Of a stretch of 64,000 nt of DNA, positions 53,309 through 62,774 are shown piece by piece. The position numbers were made by a program, and so were the translations under genes. Position 1 is the stretch's first letter, and each line of letters starts with the position of its first letter. Location: NCBI RefSeq assembly GCF_002188635.1, contig NZ_NINX01000037.1, positions 27,719-91,718 on the forward strand, written 5' to 3'. The notes beneath the pieces are model-generated. The model saw only the letters and a list, made by a program, of their open reading frames with translations. It made no database searches and was not told the DNA's origin. The stretch is from Pigmentiphaga sp. NML030171 (GTDB lineage: Bacteria; Pseudomonadota; Gammaproteobacteria; Burkholderiales; Burkholderiaceae_B).

Positions 53309-54447
53309 TGGACAAGACCTCTTCCCGCCCCGGCCCCCGCTACGCGCTCGCGGGCTGCGTCATGGCCATCGTTCTGGCGGCGGGCCTGCTGTCCAACGGC
53401 TACGGACTGCTGGTCGAACAGCTGCCGCTGACCCGCCACGCGCCCGACTGGCCCGGCTTCCTGGACGGACGGGTCACCGCCGAGATCGCCGACACGCTGG
53501 CCAAAACGCCGCTGCCCGCCGGCTCGGCCAGCCTGGAACGCGGCGCGAGCTGGCTGGCCGTGGGCGACCTGGGCCCGCGCGTGCGCCAGGGTTGCCCGGA
53601 CTGGCTGTTCCTGGCCGACGAGCTGGAGCCGCATGCGGGCGGCGACGATGCCCTGCGGACGCGCGCCCGGGAAGTCGCGGACCTGCGGACCCGGCTGGCC
53701 GCCCGCGGCATCGAACTGCTCGTGGCCACGGTGCCCGACAAGAGCCGCATCGCGGCAGGCGAACGCTGCGGCGTCTATCGCCCGGCCGCGCTGGCAGGGC
53801 GCCTGCGCGAGTGGAACGGCATCCTGCAAGCCAGCGGCGTGCGGACGGTGGACCTGGAGCCCGTCCTGCGCGGCCTGCCCGTGCCGGGGTTCCTGCGCAC
53901 CGACACCCACTGGAACGAAGCCGGTGCCGAAGCGGCGGCCGGCGCCATCGCCGCGGCCGCCCGCGCGTTGCCCTCGGCGGCCGAGGCACTGAAGCCGCAT
54001 CAGGCCTTCGCCATCACGCGGGGCCAGCCGCAGCCGCTGGCGGGCGACCTGATCAGGCTGGCCGGCATAGACTGGCTGCCGGCCCCGCTGCTGGCAGCCC
54101 TGGACCAGGAACCGCGCACGACCTTCGCGCCGGTGGCGGACACCGCCGCGCCGGCCACCGAGGACGACCTGTTCGGCGACGCGGACCTGCCGCGGGTGGC
54201 CCTGATCGGCACGTCCTACTCGCGCAACTCGAACTTCGTCCCGTTCCTGGAAGCCGCGCTACAGACCCGCGTGGTCAATGTCGCCCGCGACGGCGGCGAA
54301 TTCGCCGGCGCCGCGCAGGCCTATTTCAAGAGCGAGGAATTCCGCGACACGCCGCCCCGCCTGATCGTCTGGGAAATCCCGGAGCGTTCGCTGCAGCGCC
54401 CCCTGGACGGCGAGACCGACATCTGGGAGGCCGCCGCGGCGCGCTGA
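53308..54447 (+). CDS. wssI: AlgJ/AlgX-type SGNH O-acetyltransferase, WssI-like
   Basis: This 379-residue protein has one N-terminal membrane anchor (YALAGCVMAIVLAAGLL). Its SGNH-like catalytic domain has the DTHW (Asp-x-His) motif in FLRTDTHWNEAG and the serine block in LIGTSYSRNSNF, the order seen in AlgJ/AlgX. GCPDWLFLADEL is the family's early block. It should acetylate glucose units of cellulose in the periplasm using groups relayed by WssH. It is the last gene of the operon. Confidence 0.85.
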   Translation: MDKTSSRPGPRYALAGCVMAIVLAAGLLSNGYGLLVEQLPLTRHAPDWPGFLDGRVTAEIADTLAKTPLPAGSASLERGASWLAVGDLGPRVRQGCPDWLFLADELEPHAGGDDALRTRAREVADLRTRLAARGIELLVATVPDKSRIAAGERCGVYRPAALAGRLREWNGILQASGVRTVDLEPVLRGLPVPGFLRTDTHWNEAGAEAAAGAIAAAARALPSAAEALKPHQAFAITRGQPQPLAGDLIRLAGIDWLPAPLLAALDQEPRTTFAPVADTAAPATEDDLFGDADLPRVALIGTSYSRNSNFVPFLEAALQTRVVNVARDGGEFAGAAQAYFKSEEFRDTPPRLIVWEIPERSLQRPLDGETDIWEAAAAR

Positions 54448-54468
54448 CGCCGCGAGCGGCGGGCGCGG

Positions 54469-55449
54469 CTACTCCACCTTCGCGCCCGAGGCCTTGACCA
54501 CGGTCGCCCAGGTCTCCACCTCGTCCTTGATGAAGGCGCCGAACTGCTCCGGCGTGGTCTTGGCCGTGACGGCGCCCAGGTCCTTGAAACGCTGCTGCAC
54601 GTCCGGCTTGGCCAGCGCCTTCTGCACGGAGGCGTTGATCCTGGCGATGACGTCCGGCGGCGTGCCCTTGGGCGCGATCAGTCCGAACCAGGACGACACG
54701 TCGAACTTGTCGTAGCCCGATTCCATCATGGTCGGCAGCTCGGGCGCGGTGGCCGAGCGTTCGGCGGTGGTGACCGCCAGCGCGCGCAGCTTGCCGGCCT
54801 GCACGTGCGGCCAGGCCGAGGGCATGTTGTCGAACATCAGTTGCACCTGGTTGCCGATCAGGTCGGTCAGGGCGGGGGCGCTGCCCTTGTACGGGATGTG
54901 GGGGATGTCCACGCCGGCCCGCAGCTTGAACAGCTCGCCCGCCATGTGGATGGAGGTACCGCTGCCCGACGAGGCATACGAGAGCTTGTCCGGATGCGCC
55001 TTGACGTAGGCCACCAGTTCCTTGACGTTCTTGACCGGCAGCGACGGATTGACGACCAGGATGTTGGGCACCTTGATGACCAGCGCGATGGGCGAGAAAT
55101 CCTTGACGATGTCGAAGCTCAGGTTCTTGTACAGGGTCTGGTTGATGGTGCTGGTGACGGCCACCATGTACAGCGTGTAGCCGTCGGGCTTGGCGCGGGC
55201 GACCAGCTCGGCGCCGATGTTGCTGCCGGCCCCGGGCTTGTTCTCGACCACGAAACTCTGGCCCAGGTCGTCGCCCAGCTCCTTGGCGATGATGCGTGCG
55301 GCCACGTCGGTGGTGCCGCCGGCCGAGAAGCCGACCACCACGCGTACCGGCTTATCCGGGTACGAGGCCGCGGCGGCGGGACCGGCAAGCGCCAGGGACG
55401 CCAGCGCGGCCAGGCAGGCCGCACGGGCCGATGACGGGAAATGCCTCAT
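54469..55449 (-). CDS. Bug (TctC)-family periplasmic solute-binding protein
   Basis: This 326-residue protein has a signal peptide (to ALAGPAAAA) and the mature hallmarks [24 protein letters not shown] and [25 protein letters not shown]. It stands alone, convergent with the cellulose operon and divergent from dgkA. No TctAB partner is nearby. GGAGA precedes the start. Confidence 0.92.
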   Translation of the reverse strand: MRHFPSSARAACLAALASLALAGPAAAASYPDKPVRVVVGFSAGGTTDVAARIIAKELGDDLGQSFVVENKPGAGSNIGAELVARAKPDGYTLYMVAVTSTINQTLYKNLSFDIVKDFSPIALVIKVPNILVVNPSLPVKNVKELVAYVKAHPDKLSYASSGSGTSIHMAGELFKLRAGVDIPHIPYKGSAPALTDLIGNQVQLMFDNMPSAWPHVQAGKLRALAVTTAERSATAPELPTMMESGYDKFDVSSWFGLIAPKGTPPDVIARINASVQKALAKPDVQQRFKDLGAVTAKTTPEQFGAFIKDEVETWATVVKASGAKVE

Positions 55450-55602
55450 GGGTGCGTCTCCTTCTTGGTATTGGTAGGGAATTTTCCAGCGGGTTCTATG
55501 TCAACATCGGCGTCCGGCTCCGACCATTGTTGCAAACCCGAAGCATGCGCCGCGGACGCGTTTCGCTGTATCCTGCGGCCGACCCTTCCCTACCCCGCTC
55601 CG

Positions 55603-55995
55603 ATGACCGATCAACAGCATTCTCCCTACAAGAGCACCGGCGGCCTCCAGCGGGTCTTCCGCGCCTGGCGCTATTCGCTGCAGGGCCTGGGCGCCGCGCT
55701 CAAATACGAAGCCGCGTTCCGCCAGGAAGTCGCGCTGGTGGTCATCCTGGTGCCTGCGGCGGTCTGGCTGGGCCGCGACACCACCGAAGTCCTGCTGCTG
55801 CTGTTCAGCATGCTGCTGGTGCTGGTGGTGGAATTGCTCAATTCCGCGGTGGAAGCGCTGGCCGACGCCCTGTCGGTGGAAACCCACCCGCTGCTGGGCC
55901 GCGCCAAGGACCTGGGCAGCGCCGCGGTGATGCTGTCCCTGCTGTTCTCGGCGGGGCTCTGGATACACGTGCTGGCGGGCCGGCTGCTGGCCTGA
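55603..55995 (+). CDS. dgkA: diacylglycerol kinase
   Basis: This 130-residue integral membrane kinase has three hydrophobic segments. DgkA motifs are [21 protein letters not shown] (with the metal-binding Glu) and [13 protein letters not shown]. It phosphorylates diacylglycerol to phosphatidate for lipid recycling. The ATG at 55603 gives the usual family length. Confidence 0.95.
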   Translation: MTDQQHSPYKSTGGLQRVFRAWRYSLQGLGAALKYEAAFRQEVALVVILVPAAVWLGRDTTEVLLLLFSMLLVLVVELLNSAVEALADALSVETHPLLGRAKDLGSAAVMLSLLFSAGLWIHVLAGRLLA

Positions 55996-56081
55996 CCCGC
56001 TCCCACGGCGGGCGGCGGGCCGTTTCGCGCCGCTGGCCGGATGATCCTACAATGTCGGATCGACTCCGTTCCCCTCGCACC

Positions 56082-56909
56082 ATGTCTTTCACCCGCAAAC
56101 TGACGCAGGCCTGGGCCGCGTCCGACTCCCTGCTGACCGTCGGCCTGGACCCGGATCCCGCCCGCTTTCCCGCCGAACTGCGCGGACGGGCCGACCGCAT
56201 CTTCGATTTCTGCCGCGCCATCGCCGACATCACCGCGCCCTACGCGTGCGCGTTCAAGCCCCAGATCGCCTATTTCGCCGCCCGCCGCGCCGAGGACCAG
56301 CTCGAGGCGCTGTGCCGGCACATCAAGGAACACCACCCGGACATCCCGCTGGTGCTGGACGCCAAGCGCGGCGACATCGGCTCCACGGCCGAGCAGTATG
56401 CCGCCGAGGCCTTCGAGCGCTACGGCGCCGACGCCGTCACGGTCAGCCCCTACATGGGCTCGGATTCGATCGAACCCTATTTCGCCTGGCCGGATCGCGG
56501 CGTGATCGTGCTGTGCCGCACCTCCAACCCCGGCGGTTCGGACCTGCAATTCCTGGAAGCCGGCGGCGAGCCGCTCTACCTGCGCGTGGCCGACCTGGTG
56601 GCGAAGAAATGGAACCGCCACGGCCAGCTCGGCCTGGTGGTGGGCGCCACCTTCCCCGCCGAGCTGGCGGCGGTGCGCGCCCGCATCGGCGCCGACATGC
56701 CGCTGCTGGTGCCCGGCGTGGGCGCCCAGGGTGGCGACGTGCAGGCCACGGTGCAAGCGGGATGCAATGCCGCGGGCACCGGCATGATGATCAATTCGTC
56801 GCGCGCCATCCTGTACGCCAGCGGCGGCGACGACTGGCGCGAGGCCGCGGCGCGCGTGGCGCGCGAGACCCGCGACGCCATCAACGGCTTTCGCCCCGGC
56901 CGCAGCTAG
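56082..56909 (+). CDS. pyrF: orotidine 5'-phosphate decarboxylase
   Basis: This 275-residue cytoplasmic enzyme catalyses the last step of UMP synthesis. The catalytic [12 protein letters not shown] block and [15 protein letters not shown] show the longer, type 2 PyrF. An in-frame ATG at 56052 would add ten residues; 56082 is preferred because the protein then starts [11 protein letters not shown], as in relatives. In related genomes it often lies beside thiL-pgpA-pncC, here 6 kb away. Confidence 0.94.
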   Translation: MSFTRKLTQAWAASDSLLTVGLDPDPARFPAELRGRADRIFDFCRAIADITAPYACAFKPQIAYFAARRAEDQLEALCRHIKEHHPDIPLVLDAKRGDIGSTAEQYAAEAFERYGADAVTVSPYMGSDSIEPYFAWPDRGVIVLCRTSNPGGSDLQFLEAGGEPLYLRVADLVAKKWNRHGQLGLVVGATFPAELAAVRARIGADMPLLVPGVGAQGGDVQATVQAGCNAAGTGMMINSSRAILYASGGDDWREAAARVARETRDAINGFRPGRS

Positions 56910-56936
56910 GTCCCCGTTGCGGGACGAAAGCCCCTG

Positions 56937-57923
56937 TCACTTCTCGATCTTGATGTCGGCGGTGCGGACCACCTTGGCCCAGCGGTCCGCCTCGGCCTGG
57001 ATCAGCTTGCCGAAGGCTTCGGGCGTGGGGCTGGCCACGACCTCCGCCCCCTCGTCCGAGATCGACTTGCGCACGTCGGCGTCATTGAGCAGCGCGACGA
57101 TTTCCTTGTGCAGCCGTGCCACGATGGGCGCCGGCGTGCCGCCGCGCGCCACGATGCCGAACCAGGTGCCGGTCTCGAATTCCATCCCGGCTTCGCGGAA
57201 AGTGGGCACCTCCGGCAGGCTGGGGGAACGCTTGTCCGAAGCCACGGCCAGCGCCCGCAGCTTGCCGTTGCGGATGTGGTTCATCACCGGCACCAGGCTG
57301 GGGAACAGCAGCCGGGTCTCGCCCGACAAGGTCGCCAGCACGGCCGGGCCGCCACCCTTGTAGGGCACGTGGTAGAGCTTGGTGCCGCTGCTCTGCTGGA
57401 ACAGTTCGGCCACCAGATGCGGCGCCGTGCCCACGCCATAGGAAGCGTAGTTGACCTGCCCCGGCCGCTCGCGGGCATAGCGGATCAGTTCCTGCAGCGA
57501 GGCCACCGGCAGGCCGGGATTCACCACCAGCACGGCGGGCGCGTTGGCCAGTTGCGAGACAGGCGCGAAGTCCTTCTTCAGGTCATACGAAATCGTGTTG
57601 TACAGGCTGCCGTTCGAGCTGATCGCGGTCGTGGCCATGAGCAGCGTGTAGCCGTCCGGGGCCGAGCGGGCCACGGCCTCGGCGCCGATGATGCCGCTGG
57701 CGCCCGGGCGGTTGTCCACGATGACGGGCTGGCCCAGCCGCTCGCCCAGTTTCTTGCCCACGACACGCGCGATCATGTCGGTGCCGCCGCCGGGCGCGAA
57801 AGGCACGATCAGGCGGATGGGCTGGGTAGGATAATCCGGGGCCGCCCAGGCGCCGGCGCTGAAGAGCGCGGCGGCGGCGCAGGCGAGCGCCGGCCGCCCA
57901 CGCTTGAGGGAATGTCTTTGCAC
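56937..57923 (-). CDS. Bug (TctC)-family periplasmic solute-binding protein
   Basis: This 328-residue protein has a signal peptide (to SAGAWAAP) followed by IRLIVPFAPGGGTDMIARVVGKKL and DNRPGASGIIGAEAVARSAPDGYTLL. It lies 75 bases downstream of the RraA-like gene and probably shares its transcript, so its ligand may be a carboxylate handled by that enzyme. Confidence 0.92.
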   Translation of the reverse strand: MQRHSLKRGRPALACAAAALFSAGAWAAPDYPTQPIRLIVPFAPGGGTDMIARVVGKKLGERLGQPVIVDNRPGASGIIGAEAVARSAPDGYTLLMATTAISSNGSLYNTISYDLKKDFAPVSQLANAPAVLVVNPGLPVASLQELIRYARERPGQVNYASYGVGTAPHLVAELFQQSSGTKLYHVPYKGGGPAVLATLSGETRLLFPSLVPVMNHIRNGKLRALAVASDKRSPSLPEVPTFREAGMEFETGTWFGIVARGGTPAPIVARLHKEIVALLNDADVRKSISDEGAEVVASPTPEAFGKLIQAEADRWAKVVRTADIKIEK

Positions 57924-57998
57924 GTTGGTGTCTCCTGGTGGCCCCCCGGCCGTGGCCGGGGCGGCGGGGTCGCCGGCGCGATACCGCCGGCGCGCGGC

Positions 57999-58721
57999 TC
58001 AACTGGCCGACGGCAGGTCGCGGATGGCAACGCCGCGATCGATCGCATCGCAGCGCGCGTCCTCGGCGGCGGCGCGCTTGCGCGAAAGCTCCAGCACTTC
58101 GCGGGCGCGATCGCGGGGAATGAAGCAGACGCCGGTGTCGTCGGCCACCACGAGGTCGCCGGGATTGACGCGTATGCCCTCGATCTGGACCGGGCCGTTG
58201 ATCTCGATCGTCTCGATGCGCCACTTGCCCGTGATGGGCGAGACTTCGGTGGCCCACACCGGGAAACCGACGCGGCGCGAATGCGCCACGTCGCGCACCC
58301 CGCCCGACACGATGGCGCCGATCTCGCCCTGGCGCTTGGCCACCTGGGCCGAGATGCCGCCCATGTTCGACAGCCCGGGCACGCCCTCGATCACCAGTAC
58401 GTCGCCTTGCTCCGCGATGTTGTGGGCCTCGATCTCGGCCATGCCGTTGCGGTGGGCGCGCGCGTTGTCGACCGGATGGCCGGTCATGACCGTGTTGCGC
58501 AGGGTCATGGCCGGGCCGACGATGGTGGCGCCGGGAATGGTGGGCCGAAGCAGCGAGCCGGGCAGCGTTCCGGCGATGCCCAGGTGGTCCATGACGTCCG
58601 ACACGATGCCGGTGGCGTCGCCCAGCGCCTTGAAGCCCTCGATCAGGTCCTTGGGCGGGCGCTCGATGTCGAGGCTCCTTACCCGTTCCGGGGCGATCTT
58701 GCCCAGCAGCGTCTTGGTCAT
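57999..58721 (-). CDS. RraA/HMG-aldolase-family protein
   Basis: This 240-residue protein has the family's GNMGGISAQVAKRQGEIGAIVSGGVRDVAH region with the GGVRD metal and substrate loop, and PGDLVVADDTGVCFIP. Members include 4-carboxy-4-hydroxy-2-oxoadipate aldolase/oxaloacetate decarboxylase as well as the RNase E inhibitor RraA. Catabolic neighbours favour an aldolase or decarboxylase here. It is divergent from a LysR gene. Confidence 0.85.
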   Translation of the reverse strand: MTKTLLGKIAPERVRSLDIERPPKDLIEGFKALGDATGIVSDVMDHLGIAGTLPGSLLRPTIPGATIVGPAMTLRNTVMTGHPVDNARAHRNGMAEIEAHNIAEQGDVLVIEGVPGLSNMGGISAQVAKRQGEIGAIVSGGVRDVAHSRRVGFPVWATEVSPITGKWRIETIEINGPVQIEGIRVNPGDLVVADDTGVCFIPRDRAREVLELSRKRAAAEDARCDAIDRGVAIRDLPSAS

Positions 58722-58833
58722 GCGTGGTCTCCGTGAGGAATGAGGCGCGCCGCCGCCTGCGGCCTATCCGCGGCGGCGGTCTTCATGTGTGAAAAATTCT
58801 CATCGCTTTCCCAATATGCATCAATCGATTTAT

Positions 58834-58850
58834 AGTCAATATGATTGACT
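58834..58850. promoter_or_regulatory. LysR-type operator candidate
   Basis: AGTCAAT (58834-58840) and ATTGACT (58844-58850) form a perfect 7-3-7 dyad centred on ATG, between the divergent RraA-like and LysR genes, 13 bases before the LysR start. Confidence 0.65.
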
Positions 58851-58863
58851 TTTACTCATAGAG

Positions 58864-59781
58864 ATGGCCACTCGCCTGCCCCCGCTCAATCCGCTGCGCA
58901 CCTTCGAGGTGGCGGCGCGCCACCTGAGCTTCACGCGTGCCGCGCGCGAACTGCACGTGACGCCCGGCGCCGTCAGCCGGCAGGTCATGGTCCTGGAGGA
59001 ATTCCTGGGAGCCCGGCTGTTCGAGCGGGTCAACCGCGAAGTGCGGCTGACGGCGGTGGGCCGGCGCTACCTGGACGACCTGAACGATGTGTTCGACAAT
59101 ATCGGCGAGGCTACCCAGCGCGCCATGCAGGGCGTGCGCGACAAGCCGCTGCACATCTGGTGTCCGATGACCTTCGCGATGCGCTGGCTGGTGCCGCGGC
59201 TGCCCGCATTCCACGCCGCCAATCCTGGCCGCGACGCCATCTTCACCACTTCGCTCAAGCCGGTGGACTTCACCGAGCACGACGCCGACGTCGCCATCCG
59301 CATGGGCCGCGGCGACTGGCCCGGCGTGATCTCGCGCTTCCTGGTCGGCATCGAACTGCTGCCGGTGTGCAGCCCCCGGCTGCTGGATGGGCGCGCCCCG
59401 CTCGCCCATCCGCGCGACCTCGCCCGGCACACGCTGCTGCAATCGGTGGCCCGGCCCGAGTACTGGCCGACCTGGCTGGAGGCCGCCGGCGCGGGGGACA
59501 TCGACCCGGATCGCGGGATGACTTTCGAAAGCGTCAGCCTGGCCTACCAGGCGGCGCTGGAGGGACTGGGCGTGGCCATGGGGCAGCATGCGCTCGTGGC
59601 CGAGGACCTGGCGGCGGGCAGGCTGGTCGCGCCCTTCGGCCTGCGCGTCCCCATCGATAACGCCTTCTACCTGATCTATCCCGAGCGGCTGCAGTACGAC
59701 ACGCATCTGTGCACGTTCCGCGACTGGATCCTGGCCGAGGCCCGCGCGGACGAAGCCCGGCGCGCACCGCCCCGGGCTTGA
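58864..59781 (+). CDS. LysR-family transcriptional regulator, GcvA-like
   Basis: This 305-residue protein opens with PPLNPLRTFEVAARHLSFTRAARELHVTPGAVSRQVMVLEEFLGARLFERVNREVRLT, the GcvA-type winged helix. An effector domain follows. The probable target is the divergent RraA-Bug pair through the dyad upstream. It converges on the histidine kinase gene with a 15-base gap. Confidence 0.93.
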   Translation: MATRLPPLNPLRTFEVAARHLSFTRAARELHVTPGAVSRQVMVLEEFLGARLFERVNREVRLTAVGRRYLDDLNDVFDNIGEATQRAMQGVRDKPLHIWCPMTFAMRWLVPRLPAFHAANPGRDAIFTTSLKPVDFTEHDADVAIRMGRGDWPGVISRFLVGIELLPVCSPRLLDGRAPLAHPRDLARHTLLQSVARPEYWPTWLEAAGAGDIDPDRGMTFESVSLAYQAALEGLGVAMGQHALVAEDLAAGRLVAPFGLRVPIDNAFYLIYPERLQYDTHLCTFRDWILAEARADEARRAPPRA

Positions 59782-59796
59782 GGCAAGCGTGCCGGC

Positions 59797-61149
59797 TCAG
59801 GCGGTCCGCACGGACGGGAACCGTATCCGGACGCCCAGGCCGCGCCCGCGCAGGCCGGTCCCGACCTGGATGGATGCCGCGTGCGACTCGGCGATCTGCG
59901 CGACCAGCGACAGGCCGATGCCGCTGCCGCGTTCGGTGGTGCCCGCCACGCGGTAGAAGCGGTCGAAGATGCGCCGGTACTCGGACTCGGGCACGCCGGG
60001 GCCATCGTCGGCCACGGTCAGCAGCACGCCGCCGGCTTCGCGCCGGCAGGCCACGGCGATGTGCGCGTCGCGGCCGCCGTAACGCACCGCATTGTCGACC
60101 AGGTTGCGCACCAGGATGCCCAGCGGATCGACCCGGCCGCGCACCAGGCAGTCCTCGGTGTCCAGGCTGATGCGCTGGCCCCGCTCGGCGGCGCCCGTCT
60201 CGAAGTCCCGCGCGATCACGGACACCACGGTGTGCAGTTCCACGTCGTCTTCGCCGAAACCGTTGGCATCCAGCCGGGCCATGTCCAGCAACTGCTCGGA
60301 CAGCCGCGCGCTGCGCTGCGTGGTCGCCAGCAGCTTGCCCAGTTCGGCACGCAGCTGCACGGGATCCTGGCACCGCAGGGCGTTCTCGGTCTGCACCGTC
60401 AGGACCGCGAGCGGCGTGCGCAGCTCGTGCGCGGCGTCGACCAGGAAACGCCGTTCGTTCTGCATGGTCTCGTCCAGCCGTCCGAGCAGGCCGTTGAACG
60501 ACTCCACCAGCGGACGCAGTTCCACCGGCAGTTCCCTGGCCGGCAACGGCTGCAGGTCGGTGGGGCGCCGCTGCAGGATGCGGCGCGACAACCGCGTGAC
60601 GGGAAGGACCGACCACTGGACCAGGCAGCCGACGACGCTGGCCAGCATGCAGGCCAGTATGCCGACGAACATCAACCCGCGGGTCAGGCGCTCGTGCAGC
60701 TCCTTGCGCAGCAGCGACTGCGGCTTGCCCACCTGCACCTGTATCCGCTTGCTGGCGTCCGAGACGGCATACACGCGCCAGGGTTCGCCCCCCACCAGGG
60801 TGGTGGCGTAGCCGTCACGCATGTCCGGCACGATGGGCCGGCCGGGCGCGGCCGGGGAATGCAGCACGCTGCCGCCGGTCGCCAGGTTCCAGACCTGGAA
60901 GGTCATCTTGAGCTGGGAAGTGTCCAGCCGCTGCTCGCCCGGCAGCGAAAAACCGCGCTCGGCGACGTTGTTCTCGAGCCCGACCGGCAGCGACAACAGG
61001 GTCAGGTTCGCCACCTCGCGCAGCGCGGCGTCCCATTCCCCGCTCGATTCGCGCGTGACCTCGGCCCGGTACCACAGGAACGACCCCGCCCAGGTCAGCA
61101 GCATGGTCGCGACGATGCCCGTCAACAGGCGCGCGCGCAGCGATCTCAT
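59797..61149 (-). CDS. sensor histidine kinase (QseC/TctE-like)
   Basis: This 450-residue inner-membrane kinase has two hydrophobic segments (about 8-27 and 158-180) bounding a periplasmic sensor. A short HAMP-like region, the dimerisation box FLVDAAHELRTPLAVL with phospho-accepting His241, and an ATPase domain (LVDNAVRYGG, DDGPGVP, GSGIGLSL) follow. It is coupled to the response regulator by an ATGA overlap. It resembles both QseC and TctE proteins; the signal is unknown. Confidence 0.92.
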   Translation of the reverse strand: MRSLRARLLTGIVATMLLTWAGSFLWYRAEVTRESSGEWDAALREVANLTLLSLPVGLENNVAERGFSLPGEQRLDTSQLKMTFQVWNLATGGSVLHSPAAPGRPIVPDMRDGYATTLVGGEPWRVYAVSDASKRIQVQVGKPQSLLRKELHERLTRGLMFVGILACMLASVVGCLVQWSVLPVTRLSRRILQRRPTDLQPLPARELPVELRPLVESFNGLLGRLDETMQNERRFLVDAAHELRTPLAVLTVQTENALRCQDPVQLRAELGKLLATTQRSARLSEQLLDMARLDANGFGEDDVELHTVVSVIARDFETGAAERGQRISLDTEDCLVRGRVDPLGILVRNLVDNAVRYGGRDAHIAVACRREAGGVLLTVADDGPGVPESEYRRIFDRFYRVAGTTERGSGIGLSLVAQIAESHAASIQVGTGLRGRGLGVRIRFPSVRTA

Positions 61150-61808
61150 CGCGCCTCCCGCAACCGGTAGCCGTAGCCGTGCACGGTCTCGATCAGGTCC
61201 TCGCCCAGCTTGCGGCGCAATTGATGGACGTAGACCGCCACGGTATTGCTTTCGATCACGCCGTCGCTGCCGTAGACCGCCTCCTCCAGCGCCGTGCGGG
61301 ACAAGGCCTTGCCCGCCTTTTCCATCAGCGCCAGCAGCGTCCGGTATTCGTGCGCGCTGAGCGCGACCGGCTGTCCCCGGCAGGCGACCGAGCGCGAGGC
61401 CGGATCGAGCTCGACGTCGCCGCTGCGCAGCACCGGGGCCACGCGTCCCAGGCTGCGGCGCAGCACGGCGCGCAGCCTGGCCCGCAGTTCGTCGACCTGG
61501 AAGGGCTTGACCAGGTAATCGTCGGCCCCCGCGTCCAGGCCGCCTATGCGGTCGCTCAGGCGGTCGCGCGCGGTCATGATGATGACCGGTGTCGTGTCGT
61601 AGCGCGCACGCATGGCGGCCAGCACGCCCAGCCCGGAGCCGCCGGGCAGTCCAAGGTCGAGCAGGACCGCCGCGTAGTCGTGGTCGATCAGCGTCAGCCG
61701 CGCCGCGGCGGCATCGCGAGCCCATTCGACCGCGGTGTCGTGCTGGCCCAGCGCGGTGACGAGCGCATCGGCAAGCATGGCGTCGTCTTCTACGAGCAGG
61801 ATGCGCAA
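61146..61808 (-). CDS. OmpR-family response regulator (QseB/TctD-like)
   Basis: This 220-residue regulator has a receiver domain with Asp8, Asp9, the phosphorylation site Asp51 and Lys101 (YLVKPF). An OmpR-type winged helix is at about 125-218 (HEYRTLLALMEKAGKALSRTALEEAVY; VYVHQLRRKL). It is divergent from mipA. A direct repeat at 61885-61900 is a candidate binding site. Confidence 0.94.
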   Translation of the reverse strand: MRILLVEDDAMLADALVTALGQHDTAVEWARDAAAARLTLIDHDYAAVLLDLGLPGGSGLGVLAAMRARYDTTPVIIMTARDRLSDRIGGLDAGADDYLVKPFQVDELRARLRAVLRRSLGRVAPVLRSGDVELDPASRSVACRGQPVALSAHEYRTLLALMEKAGKALSRTALEEAVYGSDGVIESNTVAVYVHQLRRKLGEDLIETVHGYGYRLREAR

Positions 61809-61884
61809 GATCGGTTTCCCGTTGGTTCGGATAAGTGGCGCGCGCAGCCGTGTCGGCCGGCGCAGGCCAGTATCGTCGCCCGAT

Positions 61885-61900
61885 TTTAAAAAGTTCTTAA
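61885..61900. promoter_or_regulatory. candidate response-regulator box
   Basis: TTTAA (61885-61889) and CTTAA (61896-61900) are direct half-sites 11 bases apart, in the style of QseB/PmrA boxes. They lie between the regulator gene and mipA. Confidence 0.5.
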
Positions 61901-62021
61901 ACCGCCCCGCCCAGAATTCGCGGTGGCGGCTGGTTCGCGCTCATGCCCGGGCCGGGCTGGCCGCCGCCTTCATGTCCACATTCGGAACCGCCCGCGGCGG
62001 CGGGTTCCAGGAGCCAGCCAT

Positions 62022-62774
62022 ATGATCCAGGATCCGCGCAGCCTCTGCCTCTGCTTCCTGCTGGGCGCCATGCAGCCCGCCGTCGGGCAGGACCTCGTGG
62101 GCGGCGGCATTGCCGTCATCCCGGCCTATCCCGGCGCCGACAGCTATCGCGTACTGCCGGCGCCCATCCTCAATTTCCAGCGCGGCCCCTTCTTCATCTC
62201 GAACAGCCAGGGGCTGCCCGGGCTGGGCCTGAAGACCGAGGTCGCCCCCGGCCTGAGCGTGGGAGTACGCGCCGGCTTCGGCCTGGGCCGCAAGGAAAGC
62301 CGGTCCGACAGGCTGTCCGGCCTGGGCGACATCGATGCCCATGCCCAGTACGGCGTGTTCGCCGACTGGGCGCCCGGCAGATGGCGGGCGTCGCTGTCCT
62401 ACACCCAGGCGGCCAAGAGCGGCTATGGCGGCACCCTGGCCGCGCGCGGTTCCTACGCCATCTGGCAGGGCGGCAAGCACGATGTGCAGGTCGGCGCCGG
62501 CCTGGAATGGGGTAACCGCGATCACATGCAGACCTGGTTCGGCGTGACGCCCGAGCAATCCTCGCACAGCGGCGCGGGACTTGCGGCCTACCGGCCGTCC
62601 TCGGGCCTGCGCTCGGGCTCGGCCTTCGCGCTCTGGACCTACCGGCTGGACCAGCGCTGGCGCGTCGTCACGCTGCTGGGCGTGCAGACCTTGATGGGCG
62701 ACGCGGCCGACAGCCCCATCGTCGAGCGCAAAACCGCCGCCTTCGGCAGCGTGGGCCTGGCCTACTCGTTCTGA
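62022..62774 (+). CDS. mipA: MipA/OmpV-family outer membrane protein
   Basis: This 250-residue protein has a signal peptide (to about MQPAVGQ) and a beta-barrel pattern: VGGGIAVIPAYPGADSYRVLPAPILNFQRG at the start and a closing VERKTAAFGSVGLAYSF with terminal Phe. MipA proteins are associated with murein synthesis or small-molecule response and are often controlled by a neighbouring two-component system, as the layout suggests here. AGGAG lies eight bases before the ATG. Its last 13 bases overlap pncC on the other strand. Confidence 0.9.
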   Translation: MIQDPRSLCLCFLLGAMQPAVGQDLVGGGIAVIPAYPGADSYRVLPAPILNFQRGPFFISNSQGLPGLGLKTEVAPGLSVGVRAGFGLGRKESRSDRLSGLGDIDAHAQYGVFADWAPGRWRASLSYTQAAKSGYGGTLAARGSYAIWQGGKHDVQVGAGLEWGNRDHMQTWFGVTPEQSSHSGAGLAAYRPSSGLRSGSAFALWTYRLDQRWRVVTLLGVQTLMGDAADSPIVERKTAAFGSVGLAYSF

